From VAZQ01 sp963821505 (lineage in GTDB: Bacteria > Pseudomonadota > Alphaproteobacteria > Rhizobiales > Xanthobacteraceae), in contig CAWGEH010000008.1 in assembly GCA_963821505.1 (NCBI GenBank), forward strand, positions 1-64,000: a stretch of DNA of 64,000 nt, read 5' to 3'. The translations under genes and the position numbers were made by a program. A model generated the notes under the pieces. It did not search any database. It saw only the letters and a program-made list of their open reading frames with translations, and had not been told where the DNA came from. Of the stretch, positions 1 through 8,347 are shown in pieces (position 1 is the stretch's first letter; each line of letters starts with the position of its first letter).

Positions 1-449
1 AAATTGTAGCGGCCGGCCATGAAGTCGGAATTGCGGATGTCGCTGGTGCTGGCGAGGAAGCCCGCGGTATTCACCACCGAGCCGGGGCCGAACAGGATGC
101 CGTCGCGGTTGATGAGGAAGACCCGCCCGTTGGCGCTCAGCGTGCCCATGATCTCGGACGGCCCCTGGCCGCCGGTCACGCGGTTGAGCACGACCGACGA
201 GCTCGAGGGCTGATTGAAGCGCACGCTCTCGTTGGCGCGGATGTTGAACGTGTTCCAGTTGATGACCGCGCTGCTGGTCGCCTGGTTGACGATCACCGCG
301 GGGCCGCCCTGGCCCTGGATGGTGGCGGCGCCGCCGACGACCGACGCGCCCTCGGGTCCGGCCGCGGCCGGGGTGAGGCCGAGCGCCAGCAGCGCCCAGC
401 CCGTGCGCAGCAGCTTCGTGAGCAGCAGTTTGGCGAAGCGTGGATGCAT
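1..449 (-). CDS. TpsA-type filamentous haemagglutinin-like exoprotein, N-terminal part
   Basis: This is the secreted partner of a two-partner secretion (type Vb) system; only the first 149 codons are in the window and the rest lies beyond base 1. After a hydrophobic signal segment (about residues 8-26) comes a typical TPS domain, with motifs such as VINWNTFNI, LNRVTGG, IMGTLSANGRVFLINRDGI and LFGPGSVVNT. In the family this domain is recognised by the POTRA repeats of the TpsB transporter and starts the beta-helix. The ATG at 449 follows an AGGAA ribosome site located just after the stop of the upstream tpsB gene, 12 bases away, so the two are surely co-transcribed. The passenger function cannot be judged from this fragment. 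Confidence 0.85.
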   Translation of the reverse strand, partial: MHPRFAKLLLTKLLRTGWALLALGLTPAAAGPEGASVVGGAATIQGQGGPAVIVNQATSSAVINWNTFNIRANESVRFNQPSSSSVVLNRVTGGQGPSEIMGTLSANGRVFLINRDGILFGPGSVVNTAGFLASTSDIRNSDFMAGRYN

Positions 450-461
450 CGCGCGTTCCTG

Positions 462-2219
462 CTACAGCCGGGTTGTCAAGATGAAGAAGAACCGCGTGTT
501 CTTGCGCGGGCCGGTCTGCAGCAGACCGGGCACCGCGCCGGTGCCGAGCAGGCCCGCACCTTGTGCGACCTGCGCGACCGACAGATCAGCGGTTATTGCA
601 TTCAGCCAGCCCAGCCGTAGCCCAGCTCCCAACGAGGCAGCATCCACATTGCTGAATGTGCCGGGAACCGGGGCAATATTATGGAGCCAGCCGTGGTCGG
701 CGAAGCCGTACAGCTGCGCCTGGCTAAGTGCTTTAAGTTCCAGGGGAATATCGTAACGCAGCTCGGCGAGCACCTCCAGGCAGCTGTCGGAGACGAACTG
801 CGAGGGGTCGAAAGCGCGGCCGAACAGGCGCCCGCCATAGCCGCACAGCTCCGATACCAGGAGCGGGGTCAGGGCATATTGCCCGTAGGCGGCGCCGAGG
901 ACGGAGAAGCGGTCGAACAGCGGCTGCAGCCGCGACAGTGTCAGCTCCATCTTGGTGAAATCGACCCGCCCGTTGAAGCGCGACGCGAGATCGCTGCCGT
1001 TCTGCGTGCTGCCGAGGCCCTCGATGCCCTGGCTGAACACGAAAAACAGCTGGTTGATCGCGCCGGTCGAATCGGCGGAATCCGCTTCCGCCCGCGCCCG
1101 GAAGCCGCGCAGGCGATCGAGCGTGCTCGGCGGCGTGTCCGGCAGGTCGAAAAACGAGCCGTTGTCGTCGCTGGCGAAGAACAGACCGGCGACGGTGAGG
1201 TTGCGCTCGCGCGCGCGGATGAGCGGATAGCTCACCCCATTCTCGAGATAGAGGCTCTTGGTCTTGTAGAGCAGGAACTGCTGATCGAGCCCGAGATCGG
1301 GGCGCCCGAAGCCGTAGCTGGCATTGGCGAAATAGGTGAGCCCCTCGGCCGTCAGCACCTGCCGGTAGGTCGCGCTGTAGAACTGCAGCTGCTGGGTCTG
1401 GAACGCGCCGGCGGCGGTGAGCGTGAGCGCCTCGTTCATGCGCAGCCAGTTGTTGGCGGTGACGCTGCCCAGGAATTCGAGCGGGCCGCGCGCGTGGGTG
1501 CCGCGATTGTCCACCCGCCCGAAGAAGTCGACGGGCTTCTGCGTGACCTCGACCACCAGGATCGCCGCGCCCACCTTGGTCGGATGCGGCTTGAGGCTGT
1601 TCTTGAACCTGAGCCCGGGCAGGTCGCCGGCCAGCAGGAGATAGCGCTCGATGGTGCGGATGTTCACCGGGCGCTCGCTGGTGATCCTCGCCGCGTAATA
1701 GGAAAAGAAATCGCGATAGCCGGCGAGCTCCTTCGGCCATTCGACCTCGGCGACGTATCCCTCCACCACCTGGATGCGGACCACCGCGCCGTTGGGATCG
1801 AGCTCCTGCACCGGCACGATGGCGCGCGAGAGCACGTAGCCGTCGGCGCCGTATTTGGCGGTGATGCGCCCCGCGAGATCGTAGACCGCCTGCAGCGTGG
1901 TCTTCTGGCCGACGAGGTCGGCGTAGAGCTCGGCGAGCTGGGCGTCGGTGTAGACCGTCGACCCGGTCACGCGGATTTGGCGGATGACCAGCGTGGTCTC
2001 GGCCGCGCCGGGCGGCGCTTCGATCCCAGGCACCGCGATCGCGGGACCGCCGGGCTGCGCCAGCGGCACCGGAGGCCGCTCGAATCGTTCGCGTTCCCGG
2101 CCAGGCTGGTCGCTGGGCGGGACGATCTGTGCACCGGGCGGAACGGCCTGTGCAATGGCCGCAAACGACATGCTGACCAATGCCAAAGCCGCCGCGATCG
2201 CCCGTACGCCGGCGAACAT
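462..2219 (-). CDS. TpsB family outer-membrane transporter (ShlB/FhaC/HecB type)
   Basis: A 585-residue outer-membrane translocator predicted to export the TpsA protein encoded directly downstream. An N-terminal signal peptide (about residues 1-25, ending AIAQA) is followed by a Pro-rich linker and a POTRA domain (about residues 75-150, with IRQIRVTGSTVYTDAQL and GYVLSRAIVPVQEL). The remainder reads as the FhaC-type 16-strand barrel and ends with Leu after aromatic residues (RFFFILTTRL). Length is normal for the family. It precedes tpsA, the usual order for such pairs. A long open frame on the opposite strand across this gene is a GC-driven shadow. Substrate specificity is inferred only from adjacency. 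Confidence 0.9.
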   Translation of the reverse strand: MFAGVRAIAAALALVSMSFAAIAQAVPPGAQIVPPSDQPGRERERFERPPVPLAQPGGPAIAVPGIEAPPGAAETTLVIRQIRVTGSTVYTDAQLAELYADLVGQKTTLQAVYDLAGRITAKYGADGYVLSRAIVPVQELDPNGAVVRIQVVEGYVAEVEWPKELAGYRDFFSYYAARITSERPVNIRTIERYLLLAGDLPGLRFKNSLKPHPTKVGAAILVVEVTQKPVDFFGRVDNRGTHARGPLEFLGSVTANNWLRMNEALTLTAAGAFQTQQLQFYSATYRQVLTAEGLTYFANASYGFGRPDLGLDQQFLLYKTKSLYLENGVSYPLIRARERNLTVAGLFFASDDNGSFFDLPDTPPSTLDRLRGFRARAEADSADSTGAINQLFFVFSQGIEGLGSTQNGSDLASRFNGRVDFTKMELTLSRLQPLFDRFSVLGAAYGQYALTPLLVSELCGYGGRLFGRAFDPSQFVSDSCLEVLAELRYDIPLELKALSQAQLYGFADHGWLHNIAPVPGTFSNVDAASLGAGLRLGWLNAITADLSVAQVAQGAGLLGTGAVPGLLQTGPRKNTRFFFILTTRL

Positions 2220-2489
2220 GGCCCCGACCCCTCGAGTGACGGCCTTCCGGTGGAATGTTACGTCCGGGAGGAATATCGAAGCAATCGCTCGCGGCCCCTC
2301 TCAACCGAGCCGTTTCTGCAATTTTTCCAGATGTTTCAATAAGGTCACACGGGTTGCGCCGCGCGCCGGCCGCCCCCGCCCGGGCAGTGTCCCCCTACCT
2401 CCGGCCCGCGTGCCCGCAAATGCCTGACCCGCGCGCGGAGCCCGGCCGGGCCGGTACCCCGTTCGCCGGAAAACGCTATAAGCAGAGCC

Positions 2490-2732
2490 ATGCTCGAGGC
2501 AAAGCATCTGGCGATGATCCTGCTGGGGATCGCGATCGCGGCGGCGCTCGCCGTCCTGCTGTGGTGGCACAATTCGGCCGACGTGCACGTGGGCTACTGC
2601 AAGACGCCCACCGACACCTGCATCAATCGCGAGGACGCCGCCCTGGGCGAGCCGTGCGAGTGCCACGGCATGGGCGGCGGCGTCTTCGGGCTCGATTCGA
2701 CGGGAGTGGTCGTGCCCAAGGACACGAAGTGA
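2490..2732 (+). CDS. small membrane-anchored protein of unknown function
   Basis: An 80-residue protein with one N-terminal membrane segment (about residues 8-26, Leu/Ala/Ile rich) followed by a short polar domain holding four cysteines: YC, TC and a CEC pair. It ends in a Gly-rich stretch and VVVPKDTK. The reading frame starts with ATG, and an AG-rich stretch (AGCAGAG) sits just upstream. The topology suggests a single-span protein whose cysteine domain faces the periplasm. No family was recognised. It stands alone between the TPS pair (divergent) and a palindromic repeat. A chance open frame cannot be fully excluded, but the membrane segment and frame position make it plausible. Confidence 0.55.
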   Translation: MLEAKHLAMILLGIAIAAALAVLLWWHNSADVHVGYCKTPTDTCINREDAALGEPCECHGMGGGVFGLDSTGVVVPKDTK

Positions 2733-2818
2733 GGCGCGGCGAGATAACTTGTCGCATAAGCGCAGCTCCACGTGGAATCGGCACGATGGCGATGACCATT
2801 TATCAAAGCCTCGGGACT

Positions 2819-2922
2819 AGCGCATGTTCCGGAAAAGTGGGAACCGGTTTTCCGAACAGAACATGCGCAAAATCGAAGAATCTAGAGCGCATCACGATTC
2901 GACCCGATCGGGATGCGCTCTA
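2819..2922 (+). repeat. family-1 palindromic intergenic element, copy A
   Basis: About 104 bases made of two hairpins. The first pairs GCGCATGTTC with GAACATGCGC and encloses CGGAAAA/TTTTCCG arms. The second pairs TAGAGCGCAT with ATGCGCTCTA. Other copies are at 4609 (truncated), 5999 (reverse), 21181, 22428 (reverse), 26148 and, diverged, about 37261. Elements of this form are common between genes in Hyphomicrobiales. The end of this copy abuts the ribosome site of the next gene. Confidence 0.9.
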
Positions 2923-2938
2923 AGGAGGAGAAACGGGC

Positions 2939-3337
2939 ATGAAGAAGGGCGGGTCGCAGAAAAGCAAGTCTCCTTCTCAGCTGATAGACGCGAGAATCAA
3001 GGAGCTAGGCGACTGGCGGGGCAAGATGCTCAGCCGGCTCCGTACCTTAGTCAAGGAAGCCGATCCCGAAGTCGTCGAGGAGTGGAAGTGGAGAGGGGTT
3101 CCGGTGTGGTCGCACGACGGATTGATCTGCACCGGCGAGACTTACAAGAACGTCGTGAAGATGACGTTCGCCAAAGGGGCGGCTCTGAAGGATCCTCGGG
3201 GCCTCTTCAACTCCAGTCTTGAGGGGAACACAAGGCGTGCCATCGACTTCCACGAGGGCGAGAAGATCGACGAGAAGGCGTTGAAGGCTCTCGTTCGCGC
3301 CGCCGTGACCCTGAACAAGTCCAAAGCTCAAAGCTAA
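2939..3337 (+). CDS. DUF1801 domain-containing protein
   Basis: A 132-residue cytoplasmic protein with the features of the DUF1801/YdhG-like family: a helical N-terminus (QLIDARIKELGDWRGKML), then EVVEEWKWRGVPVWSHDGLICTG and a TYKNVVKMTFAKGAAL strand pair. Family members are small, single-domain and of unknown biochemical role. The start is fixed by a strong GGAGGAG site seven bases upstream of the ATG. That site begins exactly at the end of repeat copy A, so the repeat forms its entire near upstream region. GC content is a little lower than in neighbours. It is probably a monocistronic gene. Confidence 0.85.
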   Translation: MKKGGSQKSKSPSQLIDARIKELGDWRGKMLSRLRTLVKEADPEVVEEWKWRGVPVWSHDGLICTGETYKNVVKMTFAKGAALKDPRGLFNSSLEGNTRRAIDFHEGEKIDEKALKALVRAAVTLNKSKAQS

Positions 3338-3559
3338 TCCACGGAATCAAACGCTCGATGCGGTTGCGCTCGCGATAGATGCGCCTGTTCCTGCGGATTT
3401 TGGCCTTGCGATTGGATTTGGGCGGAATTCAAATTGCAGGCGCTTTTTGAGTGCGGGTCCTCTCTTTGCGATGCCGTCGTCTCGGCGCGGGATATGCCAG
3501 CGGCAGCCGCGTCGATTCAGAACGATTCAGGCCTGTCCCAGGACCGGCCGCTTCGGCTG

Positions 3560-3617
3560 CGCTAGGGTCGGACGTGCGGCGGCGCTGCTCGCCCGCGCCG
3601 AGGAGGTGATCGAATGA
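3560..3617 (+). pseudogene. possible relic of a PF04392 binding-protein C-terminus
   Basis: One frame reads ALLARAEEVIE followed by TGA. This matches the C-terminal signature of PF04392 proteins in this window (LLRADEVIE and LLALADQVIE). The stop overlaps the ATG of the next PF04392 gene, and no longer homologous sequence is evident upstream. It looks like the tail of a lost tandem copy; the short length keeps confidence low. Confidence 0.35.
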
Positions 3618-4582
3618 AGCGGCGGGAATTTCTCGGCCTGCTCGGCGGCGCGGCCGTGTGGCCGGTGGCGGCGCCGGCGCAACAGGCAGGAGCTCCGAAA
3701 GTCGGGGTGCTTTATCCCGGTCTCGCCGCATCGGCGGCGCCGCGCGCGGCAGCGTTTCGCGCGGGCCTCCAGGATGGCGACATCGCGCCGGCCGACGTCG
3801 ATGTGATCGTGCAGTCCGCGGACGGCAACCCCGACCGGGTTGCACCGCTCGCGCGCGAGCTCGTCGACCGCAAGGTCGATGTGCTGGTGCCGATCAGCGC
3901 GCTCGCGGTGAAGGCCGTGCGTACGGTCGCCGGCATTCCGATTGTCGCGTTCGATCTTGAAACCGATCCGGTCGGAAGCGGCCTCGTCGCAAGCCTTTCG
4001 CACCCGGGTCGCAACGTCACCGGGCTGTTCTTCGACTTTCCCGAGTTCAGCAAGAAATGGCTGGAGTTCCTGAAGGAGGCGGTGCCGGGGCTTGCCAGCG
4101 TCGGCATTCTGCGCGATCCGGCGGCCGGCCTTACGCAATTGACCGCCGTCCAGGCCGCGGCGGCATTGCTCAAGATCCGGCTCGAGATCGTGGAGGTTCC
4201 GGGAATCGCCGAGCTCGACGACGCGTTTGGGCGAGCGAGACAACGCGAGGTCGGAGCCGTGATCATGCTGTCGTCCCCGATGTTCGGCACCAATCCCAAG
4301 CGAATTGCAGACCTGGCCTTGCGCTACCGGCTTCCCGCCATCACGGTGTTTCCGTAATTCGCGCGTGAAGGCGGATTGATGGCCTATGGCGCGAACCTTC
4401 TCGACGCGTTCCGCCAGACCGGCGGCATGGTCGCCAAGGTTTTGAAGGGAGCCAAGCCCGCCGAGCTTCCAGTCGAACGGCCCACGAAGTTCGAGCTGAT
4501 CGTCAATCTCAGGACCGCCAAGGCGCTCGGCCTCAAGGTACCGACCTCGCTCCTGCTGCGCGCCGACGAGGTGATCGAGTGA
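3614..4582 (+). pseudogene. ABC transporter substrate-binding protein (PF04392), broken by an in-frame stop
   Basis: The protein starts with a Tat-like lipobox-free leader (MKRREFLGLLGGAAVWPVAAPAQQ, read in two parts) and follows the periplasmic PF04392 fold, with PIVAFDLETDPVGSGLVASL and SHPGRNVTGLF typical of the family. A TAA at 4355-4357 interrupts it after TVFP. Reading resumes in the same frame with FAREGG, then LMAYGANLLDAFRQ, and continues to the usual C-terminus RADEVIE. The intact paralogue at 26330 has two more residues between P and GG. A 6-base deletion turning a P-Y-R-E-F-like stretch into P-stop-F would explain both the stop and the length. The truncated product would lack the last quarter of the domain. 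Confidence 0.8.
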
Positions 4583-4608
4583 ACGGGCCGAGGTCCTGAG
4601 TACTCGCT

Positions 4609-4684
4609 AGCGCATGTTCCGGAAAAGTGGGAACCGGTTTTCCGAATAGAACATGCGCAAAATCGAAGAATCTAGAGCGCATCA
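4609..4684 (+). repeat. family-1 palindromic element, truncated copy B
   Basis: The first hairpin is complete (GCGCATGTTC paired with GAACATGCGC). The second is cut off after TAGAGCGCATCA and replaced by unrelated sequence. It sits 27 bases after the end of the broken PF04392 gene. Confidence 0.85.
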
Positions 4685-4745
4685 TCGCTTACTGCGGCAA
4701 GTCGCATTGCTTTCGCAAGCGATTTTGCCCACGCGAACGGAACGC

Positions 4746-4800
4746 GTGGGCATTGCGCGCGCAGCGGCACGGATAGCACCGCAGAACGCGCAATGCCCAC
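4746..4800. repeat. long hairpin with 14-bp perfect arms
   Basis: GTGGGCATTGCGCG at 4746-4759 pairs perfectly with CGCGCAATGCCCAC at 4787-4800 around a 27-base loop. It is followed by CCTACGG, a common companion of dispersed hairpins in this group. There is no U-tract, so it is read as a repeat and not a terminator. Confidence 0.6.
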
Positions 4801-4828
4801 CCTACGGATCACTTAACCGGAGCGTCCG

Positions 4829-5302
4829 CTAGGGTGTATCCCGTTGGGCTGGACCCAGGATCGCCGCGCACTCGGTGTGCTCCCCTCCCCCTTGTGGGGA
4901 GGGGTTGGGGGTGGGGGTCGTCGTTATCGCGCTGAGAATGTCCTCAAGCACGCTATCGATATGCGACAGCACGTCGTTATTCCAATAACGCAACACGCGG
5001 TAGCCATTCGCTTCGAGAACCTTCGTGCGTTCTTCATCGGCCGGCGATCTACCGTGCTGGCCTCCATCGACCTCGATGACAATGCGCGTCGCGTGACAGG
5101 CAAAATCAGCGATGTAACGGCCAATTCGAGCTTGGCGACGGAAATGCGTGCCGGGCTTACGAATTCGGTGGCGCAGGTGCCACCAGAGCTTCCGCTCGGC
5201 TTCCGTCGGAGCAGCGCGCATCCCACGGGCGAGACGACGCTGCGGTGGCACGATCGCACGATCGCGTTTCGCCCAGACTCGCAACTCGTCCCCTGCGGAC
5301 AT
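4829..5302 (-). CDS. DUF559 endonuclease-like domain protein (VSR-like fold)
   Basis: A 157-residue protein with the DUF559 signature: RRLARGMRAAPTEAERKLWW, then HFRRQARIGRYIADFACH, and the presumed catalytic core RIVIEVDGGQH, followed by RTKVLEANGYRVLRYWNNDV. The family shares the restriction-endonuclease-like fold of very-short-patch repair enzymes; the conserved D (IADF) and E-x-D (IEVDG) are present. The ATG at 5302 is chosen because upstream codons fall inside a GC-rich dispersed repeat. The last ~25 residues (TPTPNPSPQGGGE region) are also translated from such a repeat, so the true domain ends near residue 130. Its biological role is unknown. It stands alone. Confidence 0.8.
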   Translation of the reverse strand: MSAGDELRVWAKRDRAIVPPQRRLARGMRAAPTEAERKLWWHLRHRIRKPGTHFRRQARIGRYIADFACHATRIVIEVDGGQHGRSPADEERTKVLEANGYRVLRYWNNDVLSHIDSVLEDILSAITTTPTPNPSPQGGGEHTECAAILGPAQRDTP

Positions 5303-5322
5303 GGCAATCGTGTCCTTACTGC

Positions 5323-5431
5323 GACCCCCACCCCCAACCCCTCCCCACCACAAGTCGGGCTTGCCCGACTTGTGCACTCAAACGCGAAACCCGGGCAGGC
5401 CCGGGTTTCGTGGGGAGGGGAGCACACCGAG
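5323..5431. repeat. GC-rich mosaic repeat, nearly identical inverted copy at about 14.17 kb
   Basis: It contains CCCCACCCCCAACCCCTCC, the hairpin AAGTCGGGCTTGCCCGACTT and the hairpin AAACCCGGGCAGGCCCGGGTTT, ending GGGGAGGGGAGCACACCGAG. The reverse complement appears at 14174-14281 with very few differences over about 100 bases. A shorter related stretch lies at about 4875-4920, inside the 3' end of the DUF559 gene. Confidence 0.85.
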
Positions 5432-5469
5432 CTTGCCCTTGCGCTGATTCGATTTCAACGGGACACGCG

Positions 5470-5905
5470 CTAATAGCTCAGCTGCACCGGCACCTGCAGA
5501 TTGCCGCCCTTGTACTGGAACGCCGCGCTGGAAAAGCTCGGCGGCCCGAAGGTCGACGACGGATTGTTCGAGAAGCCGTAGCCCTGCTTGGGCTTGCCGA
5601 ACAGGCCGGTCTCCATCCGGGTCTCGTTGTGCTCGGCGTGGAACACGGCGACCGCGTAGGTCCCGGCCGGAAGCGCGTTGAACACGCACGTCGCCTGGCC
5701 GTTCTTGATCGGCGCCACCGCGCCGCATCTCGCGCCTGGGCTCGCGGAAGCCGTCGGCCGAGGCATAGAGCCCGCAGCGCACGGGGCCGGCGTCGTTGCG
5801 TACGCCGGCGACCGACACGCTCAGTCGTCCCGCGGATTGCGCGCTCGCCGCGGTCGCGGAGACGGCAGCGAGAAGCGCGACGATCGGGAAAAGCAAAATC
5901 CGCAT
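5470..5905 (-). pseudogene. DUF2141 secreted protein, frameshifted
   Basis: The gene starts at 5905 with a signal peptide (MRILLFPIVALLAAVSATAA) and the DUF2141 N-terminus (RLSVSVAGVRNDAGPVRCGL, YASADGFREP). The continuation of the domain lies in a different frame: VAPIKNGQATCVFNALPAG, TYAVAVFHAEHNE, GYGFSNN and FGPPSFSSAAFQYKGG, ending VQLSY at 5470. The shift falls at about 5720-5745, before VAPIKNG. All family landmarks are present when the frames are joined, so the break is recent or a base-calling error. The intact protein would be a ~145-residue periplasmic protein of unknown role. It stands alone between two repeat clusters. Confidence 0.75.
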
Positions 5906-5944
5906 CGGTGTCCCTGTGAGGTGGTTTCAGCCAAGCCGCGAACT

Positions 5945-6153
5945 CGGTCTACTCCCTCGCCCTTATGGGGGAGGGGGGGCCTGCCCGACTTGCGTACCTA
6001 GAGCGCATCCCGATTGGATCAAATCGTGATGCGCTCTAGATTTTTCGATTTTGCGCATGTTCTGTTCGGAAAACCGGTTCCCACTTTTCCGGAACATGCG
6101 CTAATGCGCAACCCGGGCGAGCCCGGGTTGCGTGGGGAGGGGAGCGCACCGAG
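5945..6153. repeat. repeat cluster including family-1 element copy C (reverse)
   Basis: A GC-rich fragment (CCTCGCCCTTATGGGGGAGG) is followed at 5999-6103 by a complete family-1 element in reverse orientation. After it comes a CAACCCGGGCGAGCCCGGGTTG hairpin (two arms around GAG) with a GGGGAGGGGAGCGCACCGAG tail. The region is a mosaic of at least three repeat types and holds no gene. Confidence 0.8.
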
Positions 6154-6202
6154 ATAGCGGCGCCGTTCTACATCGAGCGCGAACGAATGCGCGGTGATCG
6201 CG

Positions 6203-6742
6203 TCACTTCGCCTTGTCGAAGGCGAGGCCGAAGCCGAGCAGCGGCAGCCCCATCTCGACCGGCTTCTTGTTGGCGTCCTGCACGATGATCTTCAGGTCGG
6301 TGCCCGCGCGCATGGCGGCGATCATCTTGTCGTTCAGCGTCATGGCGACGAAGCATCCGATATTGGTGCAGGTCTGGATCGGCTGGCGTTCGGTGGCGCC
6401 GTTGTCGACCTTGATGGTGACCGGCTCGGTGAGGTTGAGGCCGAGCGGCAGCGTCATCACCAGCGCGCCGGACTTGCCGTCGGCGGCCGGCCGCACCGCC
6501 ACCGCCACCACCAGTTGCCGGGTCTCGCGCTGGAACACCTGCTGGACCGCGCGGCAGTCCAGCGTCTTGCCGTCGCCCGTGCATTCAACGCGCCACGCGG
6601 CCGGCGCGCCCTCGGGCGCCGGCGCCTGCGCCTGGGCCGGAGCTGATTGCGCCGCAGCGGTGCCCAACGGGGTCCATGCCACCACCGCGGCCGCCAGCAG
6701 GACGCGCGCGCTCACGGATGAGGGATGTCGGCTCGCAGGCAT
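6203..6742 (-). CDS. invasion-associated locus B (IalB) family protein
   Basis: A 179-residue exported protein. A signal peptide occupies about residues 1-32 (LLAAAVVAWTPLGTAAAQ). The IalB domain follows: AAWRVECTGDGKTLDCRAVQ, QVFQRETRQLVVAVAVRP, LVMTLPLGLNLTEPVTIKVD and QTCTNIGCFVAMTLNDKMI. The two cysteine pairs of the family are present. In Bartonella, IalB is linked to erythrocyte invasion. In free-living relatives the family is widespread and its role is unknown, so no virulence function is implied. The ATG at 6742 has a GAGGAG site upstream; the 14 residues further upstream look non-coding. It is transcribed away from the catabolic cluster that begins at 7082. Confidence 0.85.
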   Translation of the reverse strand: MPASRHPSSVSARVLLAAAVVAWTPLGTAAAQSAPAQAQAPAPEGAPAAWRVECTGDGKTLDCRAVQQVFQRETRQLVVAVAVRPAADGKSGALVMTLPLGLNLTEPVTIKVDNGATERQPIQTCTNIGCFVAMTLNDKMIAAMRAGTDLKIIVQDANKKPVEMGLPLLGFGLAFDKAK

Positions 6743-7081
6743 GGAGAACGCTCCTCGATTGTGGCGCGCGGCGGCAACACGCAAGCGCGATCGGCGACCC
6801 GCTTAAAGCATGCCGGTCGCGAAAGCGCCACGGTGTGCGCGAACTTCGAGTTCGGGGCATTAGACCGGGCTCGCCGCCGCGCAGGTGGGCACGCGCGCGG
6901 CGGCGATCGCCCGGCCGAAATGCCGCGCCGCGCAACGGCTTATGCTCTCCTGGCGGAGCAGCAATTTCCCCTCATGCGTGCAGGACCGTTGCGCGCCGGG
7001 AACGGCCTCAATAGAGTGTGGGCAAACAACCGGAACCGGCGAATCCGCACGCGTCCGGGCCCAGCAACGCAGGGTGGAAAC

Positions 7082-8347
7082 ATGAATATCCGCGAGACCG
7101 CGCCCCGGATCACCGAGCTGGAAAAGATTTCCACGCGCACCGACACCCGCGACTATCTCGCCAAGGCCGGTCCGGTCACGGAGAAGCTCAAGGACTGGCT
7201 GGTGGTCGACGTCGACGCCCACGTCAACGAAACCGCGTTCTGGTCGGAGATCACCGACCGCATCGACAACGAGGTGCTGCGCTACATCGCCGAGGCGTTC
7301 CGCGACCGCGGCCCGGCGCCCGGCCTCCTCAACGCCAACGGTCCGCTCTACCAGGACGTCGCCGGCCGCATCATGCACCAGCAGAAGCTGGCCGAGCCGA
7401 CGCCGCCCGGGCTGCATCGCCAGGTGCAGCTCACGCAGCGCGCCATGGATGCGCTCGGCATCGACTACATGGTGGTGTTCCCGACCCCGATGCTCTCGCT
7501 CGGCATGCACCCGCAGGTCGACGCCGAGGTGGCGCTCGGCAACGCCTATAACCGCTGGCTGATCGAGCAGATCCTGCCGCAGGATCCGCGCCAGAAGGCG
7601 CTGCTCTACCTGCCGTTCAACGATCCCGACGCCTGCGTGGAGACGGTCGAGCGCTTCGCCGACGCGCCCGGCGTGGTCGGCTTCTCCGTCACCTCCACCC
7701 GCCACAAGCCGGTCTGGCACAATTCCTACATGCGGCTCTATTCCGCGCTGCAGGAGGCCGGCAAGCCGCTCGGCTTCCACGCCGGCTTCAGCTGGTCGGA
7801 TCCCTCCTTTGCGCAGCTCAACCGCTTCATCGGCATGCACGCCTTGTCGTTCGTGCACTTCAACATGATCCACATGACCAACTGGGTGCTCAACGGGCTG
7901 CCCGAGCGCTTCCCCAAGCTCAAGGTGATCTGGATCGAGTCGGGGCTCGCCTGGATTCCGTTCGTCATGCAGCGGCTCGATTCCGAGTACATGATGCGCA
8001 CGTCGGAGTGCCCGCTGCTCAAGCGCAGGCCGAGCGAGTACATCCAGGACATGTACTTCACCAGCCAGCCGCTCGAGCGCAGCAACATGAAGCTGACGCA
8101 GGCGACATTCGAGGCGATCAAGGCCGACACCCAGCTGCTTTACGCCTCGGACTGGCCGCACTGGGACTTCGACGCGCCGAGCTCGATCACCAAGCTGCCG
8201 TTCCTCAACGAGCAGGCCAAGCGCAACATTCTGGGGCTGAGCGCCGCGCGGCTGTTCGGCCTCGAGGTGCCGCCGGCAAAATCCGGCAAGAAGGTTGCGC
8301 CGCAGCCGCAGCCGCAGCCGCAGCCGGTCGCGGTCCCGGCCGAATGA
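7082..8347 (+). CDS. amidohydrolase family 2 (ACMSD-like metal-dependent hydrolase/decarboxylase)
   Basis: A 421-residue cytoplasmic TIM-barrel enzyme of the amidohydrolase-2 family, which includes alpha-amino-beta-carboxymuconate semialdehyde decarboxylase and related hydrolases of aromatic-acid pathways. The metal-site start motif is VVDVDAHVNE (about residues 40-49). Later motifs are GFHAGF, HALSFVHFNMIHMTNWVL, KVIWIESGLAWIPF and the C-terminal Asp/His motif YASDWPHWDFD. The tail is a Pro/Gln repeat (PQPQPQPQP). The start is the ATG at 7082 after AGGGTGG; the open frame extends upstream but without family similarity. Its stop overlaps the next gene (ATGA). A paralogue lies at 42227. The substrate is unknown. 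Confidence 0.85.
   Translation: MNIRETAPRITELEKISTRTDTRDYLAKAGPVTEKLKDWLVVDVDAHVNETAFWSEITDRIDNEVLRYIAEAFRDRGPAPGLLNANGPLYQDVAGRIMHQQKLAEPTPPGLHRQVQLTQRAMDALGIDYMVVFPTPMLSLGMHPQVDAEVALGNAYNRWLIEQILPQDPRQKALLYLPFNDPDACVETVERFADAPGVVGFSVTSTRHKPVWHNSYMRLYSALQEAGKPLGFHAGFSWSDPSFAQLNRFIGMHALSFVHFNMIHMTNWVLNGLPERFPKLKVIWIESGLAWIPFVMQRLDSEYMMRTSECPLLKRRPSEYIQDMYFTSQPLERSNMKLTQATFEAIKADTQLLYASDWPHWDFDAPSSITKLPFLNEQAKRNILGLSAARLFGLEVPPAKSGKKVAPQPQPQPQPVAVPAE

Noticed and set aside
681..2342. 553-codon open frame on the plus strand across the TpsB gene
   Set aside because: It is antisense to a convincing POTRA/barrel protein; its translation is Arg/Glu/Gly-rich without motifs, typical of GC-driven shadow frames.
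4746..4800. Long hairpin as a terminator or riboswitch
   Set aside because: No U-tract follows, no gene ends near enough on either strand, and its 14-bp arms and flank look like a dispersed repeat.
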